A stretch of DNA of 64,000 bases from Ferrimonas balearica DSM 9799. GTDB lineage: Bacteria; Pseudomonadota; Gammaproteobacteria; Enterobacterales; Shewanellaceae. The translations under genes were made by a program, and so were the position numbers. The notes under the pieces were generated by a model. It ran no database searches. It was given only the letters and a program-made list of their open reading frames with translations, and had not been told where the DNA came from. The stretch is from positions 1,116,001 to 1,180,000 of the forward strand of contig NC_014541.1 of NCBI RefSeq assembly GCF_000148645.1, read 5' to 3'. Shown in pieces: positions 54,968 through 63,075 of the stretch (position 1 is its first letter; every line of letters starts with the position of its first letter).

Positions 54968-57781
54968 ATGAAACGACACTTCAAACGCTGGATTTGGCCA
55001 TTGATGGCCGCGCTGCCACTGATGGCATCGGTTTCCGCTCAGGCGGTATCGATCTCCCCGCAAATGATTGAGCAGTTCAAACGCCTGCCGGCTGCTGAGC
55101 AGCAACGTCTGGCCCGCCAATACGGCATTGACCCGGCTATGCTGGGCGGTGCCGCTTCAGGCAGCGCCGGTAACTTCCAAGAGCCGAATCAGCCTCTGGT
55201 GAACCCACGTGGCAATCAGCAGGTTCAGGAAGGTCAGTTCCCTGAAGAGGAACCGGTGAAGGTTGAAGAGGGCCTGAAGCCCTACGGTTATGACCTGTTT
55301 GCTGGTGAACCCACCACTTACGCGCCGGTCAGCGATGTCCCGGTACCGGCCGACTATGTGCTGGGCCCGGGCGATCAACTGCAGGTACAGCTGTTTGGTA
55401 AGGAGTCCTCCTCCCACACTCTTATCGTCAATCGTAACGGCGCGGTAGCGTTTCCGGATCTCGGCCCCATCCAGGTGGCGGGCCTGAGCTTCGCGGAAGC
55501 CAAAGCGTTGCTGATGACTCAGGTGAGCGAGCAGATCATCGGTGTGCAGGCGAGTGTCACCATGGGTGAACTGCGCTCCATTCGCGTGATCATCGCCGGT
55601 GATGCCTATCGCCCCGGCAGCTACACCGTCAGCGCACTCTCTACCGTTACTCATGCGCTGACCATGGCGGGTGGTCTGAAAGAGATCGGTTCCTTGCGTG
55701 ATATCCAGGTGAAACGCAATGGTAAGCTGGTTGGTCGCTTCGATGTGTATGACCTGCTGATGCGTGGCGATGCCTCTGGTGATGTACGCCTGCAGTCCGG
55801 TGACGTGGTGTTTGTGCCTTCCGTCAAAGCGACGGTTGCCGTCGACGGTGACGTACGTCGTCCGGCCATCTATGAGCTGGCTGGCGGCGAGGATATGGCC
55901 GATGTGCTGGCGATGGCTGGTGGTGCCCTGCCGGGTGCCTACCCCGCTGCCTCTGTGGTTGAGCGTTACAATCAGAGTCACCAGCGCTCCATCGTCAATG
56001 TTGACCTGACCTCTGAGGCCGGCCTCAACATGCACGCCAAAGATGGCGACCGCCTGATGGTCCGTGCCACCACCAATGAACTGGATGGCGCCATTACCCT
56101 GGTGGGTCAGGTTGCCCGTCCAGGCCACTATCAGTGGCAGGACGGCATGCGCTTCTCCAACGTGATTCGCTCACTGTCCGCCGATCTGACCTGGAACAGC
56201 GATGCCAGCTATGCGTTGGTGATTCGCGAGATGAACCTGCGCGGTGACATCAGTGTGTTGGGTGTGGACCTGGCGGCCGCCGTGCGTCAGCCGCGCTCTG
56301 AAGCCGACATTCTGTTGATGCCCCGCGATAAGGTCATCGTCTTTGCCGAACGCGATGCCGCGCTGGACCGTCGTGATCTGGGCGCCCTGTTTATCGAGCT
56401 GGCCTCGGATGAGACCCTGCAGGCGATGACCCAGATGGAAGCCGACGAGCTGGATGCCGGTCTTGGCAGTCTGGAGCTGGCCCGACGGGATGAGCCCCAG
56501 CAGCCGAAGCCGACCCCGACGACGACTCAGCAGCAGACGGCTAATCAGCCGATCCAGCCTAACCCCAATAATGTGGTGGCGGGTGTCGTGATTCAGGAAG
56601 ATCAGCGCAGCGACCAGCAGGCCCAGCTGCAACTGGCCAACAAGCTGAAATCGACCGTTCTGTTGGCGCTGTTCCAACACGACGAGCTGATTGCGCTGAG
56701 CCCCCAGCTGACCCGCAAAGAACTGCTGTTCCCGGTACTGGCCAAATTGGCCAACCAGGCACGCTACAACCAGATTGTTCAGGTCGTGGCGATTGAAGGT
56801 GAAGTCTCTCACCCCGGCCTCTACCCGCTGGTGGAGCAGGGCACCGTATCTCAGCTGGTGAGCCTGGCTGGCGGCCTGAAAGAGAGCGCCTACCTGACCC
56901 ACGCCGAGCTGTCCCGCTCTCAGGTCAGCGACGCCCGCGGTTTCCGTATTGAGCATATGGACGTCAACCTGGCCGATGTGGTGTACGGCGACACTGCCGC
57001 CGACATTCGCCTTCAGGGCCGTGACCGTCTGAACGTGTTCGCCAAGCCGGACTGGCAGGATACCCCGACCGTTGAACTGCGCGGCGAGGTTCGTTTCCCT
57101 GGCATCTATGCCATCCAGCGTGGTGAAACCCTGGCGGACGTGATTGAGCGTGCCGGTGGCTTTACCGAATACGCCTACCCCTATGGCGGCGTATTTACCC
57201 GTGAGTCCATCCGCAAGCAGGAGCAGCTGGAGATTGCGCGCGTAGTGACGGGTCTGCGTAAGGAGCTGGCCAACCGTACCCTGTCTGAGCAAGGTAATTA
57301 CGCCACGGTGGCCGACACCAACGCGATGCTGGCACAGCTTGAGCAGATTCAGGCGACCGGCCGTATGGTGCTGAACTTCGAAAAAGTGGTTGAGCGCGAC
57401 CCGAAAAATAACCTGCTGGCAGAGCGTGGTGACCTGGTTTACATCCCTCCGATGCGCCAGACCATCGCGGTAATGGGGGAAGTTCAGCACGCGACATCCC
57501 ACCGATTTGATGAGCGCCTGACCGTCAAGGACTACCTCAAGCTGTCCGGTGGCGCCAGTCAGCGCGCTGATGAAGATCGTCTCTATGTGATTCGTGCTGA
57601 CGGTTCGGTGATGATCCCCAAGTCCAGCTTCTGGTTTGGCGGTGAACAGACATTGCGTCCTGGCGACACCATCATTATGCCGCTGGATACCAATTACAAA
57701 GATAACCTGACGTTGTGGAGCCAGATCACCGGCATCATCTACAACACTGCAGTGGCAATCTCGGCACTGAACATCATCTAA
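54968..57781 (+). CDS. SLBB-domain polysaccharide export protein (Wza-like, large)
   Basis: The protein is 937 residues from ATG 54968; the upstream frame lacks a ribosome site. A signal peptide (MKRHFKRWIWPLMAALPLMA, then SVSAQA) is followed by a Gln-rich helical region. The polysaccharide export domain (about 115-190) has LGPGDQLQVQLFGKESS. Several SLBB-type repeats follow, recognisable by VxVxGxVxxPGxY-like blocks (SIRVIIAGDAYRPGSYTV, AVDGDVRRPAIYEL, LVGQVARPGHYQW, AIEGEVSHPGLYPL, LRGEVRFPGIYAI, VMGEVQHATSH). It is more than twice the size of E. coli Wza and has no lipobox. It probably forms the outer-membrane/periplasmic export channel. Confidence 0.88.
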   Translation: MKRHFKRWIWPLMAALPLMASVSAQAVSISPQMIEQFKRLPAAEQQRLARQYGIDPAMLGGAASGSAGNFQEPNQPLVNPRGNQQVQEGQFPEEEPVKVEEGLKPYGYDLFAGEPTTYAPVSDVPVPADYVLGPGDQLQVQLFGKESSSHTLIVNRNGAVAFPDLGPIQVAGLSFAEAKALLMTQVSEQIIGVQASVTMGELRSIRVIIAGDAYRPGSYTVSALSTVTHALTMAGGLKEIGSLRDIQVKRNGKLVGRFDVYDLLMRGDASGDVRLQSGDVVFVPSVKATVAVDGDVRRPAIYELAGGEDMADVLAMAGGALPGAYPAASVVERYNQSHQRSIVNVDLTSEAGLNMHAKDGDRLMVRATTNELDGAITLVGQVARPGHYQWQDGMRFSNVIRSLSADLTWNSDASYALVIREMNLRGDISVLGVDLAAAVRQPRSEADILLMPRDKVIVFAERDAALDRRDLGALFIELASDETLQAMTQMEADELDAGLGSLELARRDEPQQPKPTPTTTQQQTANQPIQPNPNNVVAGVVIQEDQRSDQQAQLQLANKLKSTVLLALFQHDELIALSPQLTRKELLFPVLAKLANQARYNQIVQVVAIEGEVSHPGLYPLVEQGTVSQLVSLAGGLKESAYLTHAELSRSQVSDARGFRIEHMDVNLADVVYGDTAADIRLQGRDRLNVFAKPDWQDTPTVELRGEVRFPGIYAIQRGETLADVIERAGGFTEYAYPYGGVFTRESIRKQEQLEIARVVTGLRKELANRTLSEQGNYATVADTNAMLAQLEQIQATGRMVLNFEKVVERDPKNNLLAERGDLVYIPPMRQTIAVMGEVQHATSHRFDERLTVKDYLKLSGGASQRADEDRLYVIRADGSVMIPKSSFWFGGEQTLRPGDTIIMPLDTNYKDNLTLWSQITGIIYNTAVAISALNII

Positions 57782-57792
57782 TGGACTTAACC

Positions 57793-57819
57793 AACGCCGG
57801 TTCTTGAGTGACCGGCGTT
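57793..57819 (+). terminator. Intercistronic hairpin between export gene and wzz
   Basis: AACGCCGGT (57793-57801) pairs with ACCGGCGTT (57811-57819) around a 9-base loop, followed by TCTTATT. It resembles a weak terminator inside an RfaH-type operon. Confidence 0.6.
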
Positions 57820-57838
57820 TCTTATTCAAGTGAAGAAT

Positions 57839-58798
57839 ATGTCTGAACATCCCTCCAATTATCATCGTGATGCCCAGTTTGATGAACGTCTGTTACCTAA
57901 TGATGAAATTGAGCTGCGGGAGTTGTTCTCTGCCATCTGGGCAGGAAAATGGCTGGTCATCGCGATTACCTCTGTATTCGTGGTGGCCTCTGTTGCGTTA
58001 GCACTTTACCTTCCAAATATTTACAAGTCTGAGGCATTGCTAGCCCCTGCCAGTAGTGAACAAGCGGGAGGATTGGCCGGATTGGCTGGTCAGTTTGGTG
58101 GACTGGCTTCGCTAGCTGGTATCAATCTAGGAGGCGGAGGTGGCGTTGATAAAACCACCATGGCGATGGAAGTGATGAAATCCCGCGAATTCATTAGCCA
58201 CTTTGTGCAAAAGTACGAATTGTTGGCGCCCTTGATGGCCGCAAAGGATTGGGACGCCAATACGAATGAACTGGTGTGGGACAGCGATATCTACGATTCT
58301 TCAGCAAAGCAGTGGGTTCGAGCTCCCAAACCACCTCGTGGTGTCGAGCCCTCTTTACAGGAAGCTTATGAAGTATTCAGTGAAGTACTCCAGGTAAGTC
58401 AGGATAAACAAACCAGCCTGGTTAAGGTGTCTGTGGAGCACTACTCACCATACATCGCTAAGCAGTGGGTTGAGTGGCTGGTCGAATCAATTAATCAGGA
58501 GATGAAGGCCCGCGATCTACAGGAAGCCCAGCGTAGCATCGCTTACCTGGAAAATCAGTTGGCTCAAACACGAGTCGCTGAGATGCAAACGGTGCTCTAC
58601 CAACTGATTGAAGAGCAGAGCAAAACCATGATGTTCGCAGAGGTGCGGGATGAATATGTTTTCAAAACCGTTGATCCTGCGATTGTGCCAGAACTGAAAG
58701 CTAAGCCCAGTCGAGCGCTAATCTGTGTATTAGGTACCATGCTGGGAGGTATGTTGGCAGTTTTCGTGGTGTTGATTCGTCACTTCGCGCGAAAGTAA
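57839..58798 (+). CDS. wzz: Chain-length determinant protein Wzz
   Basis: The protein is 319 residues from ATG 57839; GTG 57830 is an alternative. Two membrane segments flank a periplasmic region: about 38-60 (WLVIAITSVFVVASVALALYL) and about 294-316. DEIELRELFSAIWAGKW and LYLPNIYKSEALLAPAS are typical Wzz starts. A Gly-rich stretch (GGLAGLAGQFGGLASLAG) lies at about 75-95. It sets the modal length of the polymer made by Wzy. Confidence 0.9.
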   Translation: MSEHPSNYHRDAQFDERLLPNDEIELRELFSAIWAGKWLVIAITSVFVVASVALALYLPNIYKSEALLAPASSEQAGGLAGLAGQFGGLASLAGINLGGGGGVDKTTMAMEVMKSREFISHFVQKYELLAPLMAAKDWDANTNELVWDSDIYDSSAKQWVRAPKPPRGVEPSLQEAYEVFSEVLQVSQDKQTSLVKVSVEHYSPYIAKQWVEWLVESINQEMKARDLQEAQRSIAYLENQLAQTRVAEMQTVLYQLIEEQSKTMMFAEVRDEYVFKTVDPAIVPELKAKPSRALICVLGTMLGGMLAVFVVLIRHFARK

Positions 58799-58808
58799 GG
58801 AGGCTGAT

Positions 58809-59885
58809 GTGGGTGATGTAACAACTGCAATTTCCAATATGGTATTCCCTGTTGTGTTTGCCTTTGCGGCCAGTTACGGCCTGATTCGGCTAGGAAAGCC
58901 GCTGGCAATTCACTTCGGCTTGGTCGACTTGCCAGGAGGAAGAAAAGAGCATAAGGGCGCGATACCGCTTATTGGTGGTATCGCTATTTTCTTGTCTGTA
59001 CTTACCTCTTCACTGCTGTTCTTTCCCGCCAGTGAAACGCTCAGGATGTACTTGCTGTCCGCCATACTGATGCTGTTTATCGGTGTGTTAGACGATAAGT
59101 ACGACTTGAAAGTGTCATACCGTTTGTTTGCCCAGGCATTTGCTGCTTCACTGATGATTTTTGGCGCAGGCGAATATTTAAAAGACTTTGGCAATCTTTT
59201 AGGTTTTGGTGTTATTGACCTGGGTTGGTTTGGCCCGGTAATCACATTGATTGCTGTTATCGGAGCCATTAATGCTTTTAATATGGTAGACGGTATAGAT
59301 GGTTTGGCGGGAATGCTAAGTATAATCAGTTTTTCCGCGATTGCTGTGTTGATGGCGATGGCTAATAACCCGTGGTTTATGTTGCCACTGCTCTATATCG
59401 CTGCTATTGGTGCCTACCTGATGTTCAATTTGGGCTGGCCCAAGGGAAAGCTACGCAAGATCTTTATGGGTGATGCCGGTTCCATGGTGATTGGCCTCAC
59501 CATTGTGTGGCTGCTGGTATTGGGCAGTCAGGGGGAAAGCCGCGCATTTTCTCCAGTGATTGCACTCTGGGTGATTGCCATTCCATTAATGGATATGGCT
59601 GCGATCATGTATCGCCGAAAGAAGAAGGGCCAAAGTCCGTTTAAGCCAGACCGTGATCACCTCCATCATATCTGTATGCGTGCTGGCCTTACACCACGAG
59701 GTGCACTGGGTTGGATTAGTGGTATCGCTATCTCGGTAGCTTCAATTGGTGTATGTGCTTATTTGATTAACGTGCCCGATTTCTTGCTTCTTCTCATATT
59801 TGTAATGATGTTCTTAGGATATAGCTACGCTATCCAGAACATCTGGAAGCTGGTTACCTGGGTTAGATCCTCGAAAACTCAATAA
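58809..59885 (+). CDS. Undecaprenyl-phosphate sugar-1-phosphate transferase (WecA/MraY family)
   Basis: This 358-residue integral membrane protein starts at a GTG after AAGGAGG. It has about ten or eleven membrane segments. Family motifs are DLPGGRKEHKGAIPLIGG, LDDKYDLKVSYRL (DDxxD-type), NAFNMVDGIDGLAG, MGDAGSMVIG and the His-rich RDHLHHICMRAGL. It starts O-antigen repeat synthesis by loading a HexNAc-1-phosphate on undecaprenyl phosphate; the exact sugar is not visible. Confidence 0.92.
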   Translation: MGDVTTAISNMVFPVVFAFAASYGLIRLGKPLAIHFGLVDLPGGRKEHKGAIPLIGGIAIFLSVLTSSLLFFPASETLRMYLLSAILMLFIGVLDDKYDLKVSYRLFAQAFAASLMIFGAGEYLKDFGNLLGFGVIDLGWFGPVITLIAVIGAINAFNMVDGIDGLAGMLSIISFSAIAVLMAMANNPWFMLPLLYIAAIGAYLMFNLGWPKGKLRKIFMGDAGSMVIGLTIVWLLVLGSQGESRAFSPVIALWVIAIPLMDMAAIMYRRKKKGQSPFKPDRDHLHHICMRAGLTPRGALGWISGIAISVASIGVCAYLINVPDFLLLLIFVMMFLGYSYAIQNIWKLVTWVRSSKTQ

Positions 59886-60048
59886 GCAGAAACTCTATTA
59901 CATCAATGATCAAATCTAATTAAGCGCCTATATTGGTACGGTACAGCAATCAATATGTATTATATTAGCGTGTTTAATATTGATTCGGATTCTAATGTAA
60001 GAAAAACCAAAGACCGTTGCTAAAGTCTATAATGCCAAATTGAACCTG
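59886..60048. other. AT-rich intergenic region before wzx
   Basis: About 160 AT-rich bases with several TATA-like boxes (for example TATTATATT near 59959-59967) but no firm promoter. They mark the change from moderate to low GC. No coding sequence is evident. Confidence 0.4.
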
Positions 60049-61266
60049 ATGCGATTTATTATATCTTTTCTCGTACGATCTTGTGGATTGGGCGCAGGGT
60101 TTATCCTTAGCATACTTCTGGCGAGAACATATGATAAGGAAGTGGTTGGTGGATTCTTCCTATTTGTTCAATTAGTTACGCTTTGTGCAATGGTAATGCG
60201 GTACGGAAGCGATAACTCCCTACTAAAGTTATCTCAATACTTTAGTAGGGAAGATAAGGTCAGCGTATTAAAATTATCATCTCAGTATGCATTAAGAATA
60301 ATAATACCGTTTTTAGTGTTTTTGCCATTAATCAATTACTTCTGGTTTGGCAACAATATTGAGTTTGTGCTGTTGATAATAGCATGTCTATTACCCTATT
60401 CATTTATTCAGTTCTCTGGTGAGTACCTGAAAGGAATTGGCAATCAAAACAACGGGATAATCCTACAAGTCGTATTAATACCAGTATTAATGTTGTTTTT
60501 GGTTTCCTTTTTTCCAAACCGGCCGGAAATTCTATACACGATATGTGTATTAATCTGCTTTATTGCTTCTGCTCTTGGTTGGAGAAATTATAAAGAACCA
60601 AAAGTCTTTACTCGTGGTAATTTACTAGAAGAGTATCAAAAAGGCTTATCTGCCTACTTTTATGTCAGCGTCTTGAATGTAGTTATTGCGACAATGGATA
60701 CTATTATGATTGCCATTGTCTCTACAGCTGATTCAGTAGCAGAGTATAATATAGCGAATAAGGTGGCATTAATATCCTCGGTTGTTTTAGTTGTTGTAAA
60801 CGGATTGATTGGACCGATATTTTCATCATTGTGGAATGAAGGAAAACAAGAAGAGCTGGTCAAAAAGTTCACGTCGATAACCGGGTACATGATGCTAATA
60901 GCCGTAGCCATATTTACGCTTGCAGTTGGCTTTGGGCGAGAGTTTCTTATTGCTTTTTTCGGTAGTGACTACGAATCTAGCTATACACTCCTGGTTGTAC
61001 TCTCCTTTGCACAGGCGGTTGTATTGGCCACTGGGCCTGTCGCATTCCTATTGATGATGACTGGGCATACTCAGTACCATAGACGATCATTAAATATAGC
61101 CATTGCATGTAATGTAACGCTCAATCTTATATTAATTCCGCTCTATGGTGCGATTGGCGCTGCGTGGGCAACATCAATATCATTGATTCTAAAAAATATA
61201 TATAGCCTTGCTATGGCCAACCGGATTTTTAAAATGACTGATTTAATTTTTGGAAAAGTAAGATAA
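60049..61266 (+). CDS. wzx: Polysaccharide flippase (Wzx/MATE-like)
   Basis: The protein is 405 residues from ATG 60049; a TTG at 60040 is the alternative and no strong ribosome site helps. It has about twelve hydrophobic segments, starting with FLVRSCGLGAGFILSILLAR, and basic residues between them. A late segment IPLYGAIGAAWATSISLIL is typical of the polysaccharide biosynthesis/flippase superfamily. It would move the lipid-linked repeat unit to the periplasm. Low GC suggests acquisition with the following genes. Confidence 0.85.
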   Translation: MRFIISFLVRSCGLGAGFILSILLARTYDKEVVGGFFLFVQLVTLCAMVMRYGSDNSLLKLSQYFSREDKVSVLKLSSQYALRIIIPFLVFLPLINYFWFGNNIEFVLLIIACLLPYSFIQFSGEYLKGIGNQNNGIILQVVLIPVLMLFLVSFFPNRPEILYTICVLICFIASALGWRNYKEPKVFTRGNLLEEYQKGLSAYFYVSVLNVVIATMDTIMIAIVSTADSVAEYNIANKVALISSVVLVVVNGLIGPIFSSLWNEGKQEELVKKFTSITGYMMLIAVAIFTLAVGFGREFLIAFFGSDYESSYTLLVVLSFAQAVVLATGPVAFLLMMTGHTQYHRRSLNIAIACNVTLNLILIPLYGAIGAAWATSISLILKNIYSLAMANRIFKMTDLIFGKVR

Positions 61267-62399
61267 TGAGCAAAGAATTAAATTTGGTAATTGTTTGGGA
61301 ACATGGAAGAACAGCTCAAGAAGAGATCATTGAGGACCTAAACAAAGATTTTAAAATTTGTGAAGTGCTAGAGGTGAGCTGGAGTAAAGAAAAGTTCGCC
61401 AATAATCTGACCAGATTTTATGGACAAAAGTTACCAAGTGGCTCTCATAAAGAAAAGCATTGTGGCAATGGCAGCTTTATTCTTATTACTTTCATAGATG
61501 AAAATCCAGTCTATCATAACCGAGATACATCCAGGGGCCCTGAGTTAGTCAATACTAATGTTTTTGATAAGAAAACACTGTATCGACAGTGGACTGGTGG
61601 TGGACATAAAATTCATACCACGAATGGCAAACATGAGACCGCACATGATCTAATGCTTCTTTTAGGTCAGGAAGTTGATGCATACATCGAAAAATTTTCG
61701 CTGGATAGCCCTGCTGAATTATCCCCGAATGCAATTGAGCGTGACTTAGAGGGGGCATCAGGCTGGAATAGCTTTTCTCATTTATTTAGAACAGCTAATG
61801 CCTGTTCCAACTATGTGGTGATGAGAAACTTTGAAAATCTTCCAGATAGTTACTTAATCAATGATCATGGTGATATCGATTTTCTGGCCCAGAACGCAGT
61901 AGACTTTGCTTATATTTTGAATGCTAAAAAGAGCGTTAGACCATTTAGGCCGAATGCATATGTATTTTTCGTCAATGGGCAGGAAGTTCCATGCGATATA
62001 CGAGAGGTTGGTGATGGCTACTACGATCGCAGCTGGCAAGAGAGTATTCTCTTTAATGCTACACGCTACAATGGCTTCTGCATTCCGAGTGATGATGACT
62101 ATAAACCGATGCTAGCTTATCATGCATTGGTTCACAAAGTGAAAGTCTCCAAGGATTACGAGCATAAGTTAGATTTAGATCTAGAAGGTATGTTCAAGTT
62201 AGTGTCTAAGTTTCTTTCGGAACATAATTATAGTGTGACACTACCAAAAGATATTAGTGTTTATTTCCATTTTTCTAATTCAAGGGCTATTTCAAAATCA
62301 ATATCAAGAGTTACAAAATATAATATAGCTGTTGTTAGAATTATTCGTCAGATCTTACTCGTCGATATAAGAGTTAAGCTTTCCAAGTTGATTAGATGA
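61266..62399 (+). CDS. Unfamiliar protein with nucleotidyltransferase-like centre
   Basis: I do not recognise this 377-residue protein. The N-terminal half has distinctive blocks: SGSHKEKHCGNGSFILITF (residues ~57-75) and KTLYRQWTGGGHKIHTTNGK (~102-121), followed by HDLMLLLG. The middle (about 175-290) has MRNFENLPDSYLINDHGDID with a Asp203-Ile-Asp205 pair and later PCDIREVGDGYYD, a pattern like nucleotidyltransferase-fold proteins. No signal peptide or clear membrane helix is seen. It overlaps wzx by one base and is followed directly by a kinase-like gene. A role in repeat-unit or glycan modification is inferred from position. Confidence 0.7.
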   Translation: MSKELNLVIVWEHGRTAQEEIIEDLNKDFKICEVLEVSWSKEKFANNLTRFYGQKLPSGSHKEKHCGNGSFILITFIDENPVYHNRDTSRGPELVNTNVFDKKTLYRQWTGGGHKIHTTNGKHETAHDLMLLLGQEVDAYIEKFSLDSPAELSPNAIERDLEGASGWNSFSHLFRTANACSNYVVMRNFENLPDSYLINDHGDIDFLAQNAVDFAYILNAKKSVRPFRPNAYVFFVNGQEVPCDIREVGDGYYDRSWQESILFNATRYNGFCIPSDDDYKPMLAYHALVHKVKVSKDYEHKLDLDLEGMFKLVSKFLSEHNYSVTLPKDISVYFHFSNSRAISKSISRVTKYNIAVVRIIRQILLVDIRVKLSKLIR

Positions 62400-62400
62400 A

Positions 62401-63075
62401 ATGTATCGAATTTATTATATATTCAGGGGTTTGGTAGGTTTTCTATTCTTATCAATAAATTTAAGAAAGAAAGGCTATTGTAAGGTTAGGCTTTTTAGAG
62501 TCTCATCATGGCATCATGGCGTAAATTATTATACTTGTCAGTCAAGAAATGGTGAGAAGTTTTTTATAAAATCCTCTGGAATATACTCGGCAGCAGAGCG
62601 AGAGTATCTCTGTTTGAAGAGAATAAGCTACATTACAAATAATCTTACGCCAGCCGTTTACCACTATATTGAGAGTGCTGTTGGTAGCTATGTAGTGATG
62701 CAATATCTAGAGGGTGAATCAGTTAGTCAGCTGAACGTAAGCAAAGAAAATTTCTTAAATTTTTCTGTGAAAGTGGTAGAAACTTTAGAAAAAGCAAAAA
62801 TCATACATCGTGATATTCGACCAGATAATTTAATTGTATGTGATGAGCGGGTCATTCTGATTGATTTTGGGTGGTCAGTAATTGGTGATAATAACTTCGA
62901 TGACAGTCGCCACCTTGAAAGCCTAAAAACGCTTGGGGGGAACTATAAGCCTGGCTTGTTAAAATGGAACGATGCCTATTCACTGTCAATAATTCAAAAA
63001 GAAATATATGGCTACAGCTTTGATTTGCAAAGTGACTTTGAATATTGCGTAAAGCACCATGGTGTTACAAATTGA
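62401..63075 (+). CDS. Small kinase-like protein in the O-antigen cluster
   Basis: A 224-residue protein with a hydrophobic N terminus (about 4-20) and a compact kinase fold. Lys57 is in FFIKSSG, a helix-C Glu is in AAEREYL (Glu66 or Glu68), the catalytic loop HRDIRPDN is at 136-143, and the metal-binding DFG is at 155-157. All key catalytic residues are present, so activity is likely. It resembles lipopolysaccharide (heptose/KDO)-kinase-type proteins. The substrate, a sugar, lipid-linked sugar or protein, is unknown. Confidence 0.75.
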   Translation: MYRIYYIFRGLVGFLFLSINLRKKGYCKVRLFRVSSWHHGVNYYTCQSRNGEKFFIKSSGIYSAAEREYLCLKRISYITNNLTPAVYHYIESAVGSYVVMQYLEGESVSQLNVSKENFLNFSVKVVETLEKAKIIHRDIRPDNLIVCDERVILIDFGWSVIGDNNFDDSRHLESLKTLGGNYKPGLLKWNDAYSLSIIQKEIYGYSFDLQSDFEYCVKHHGVTN

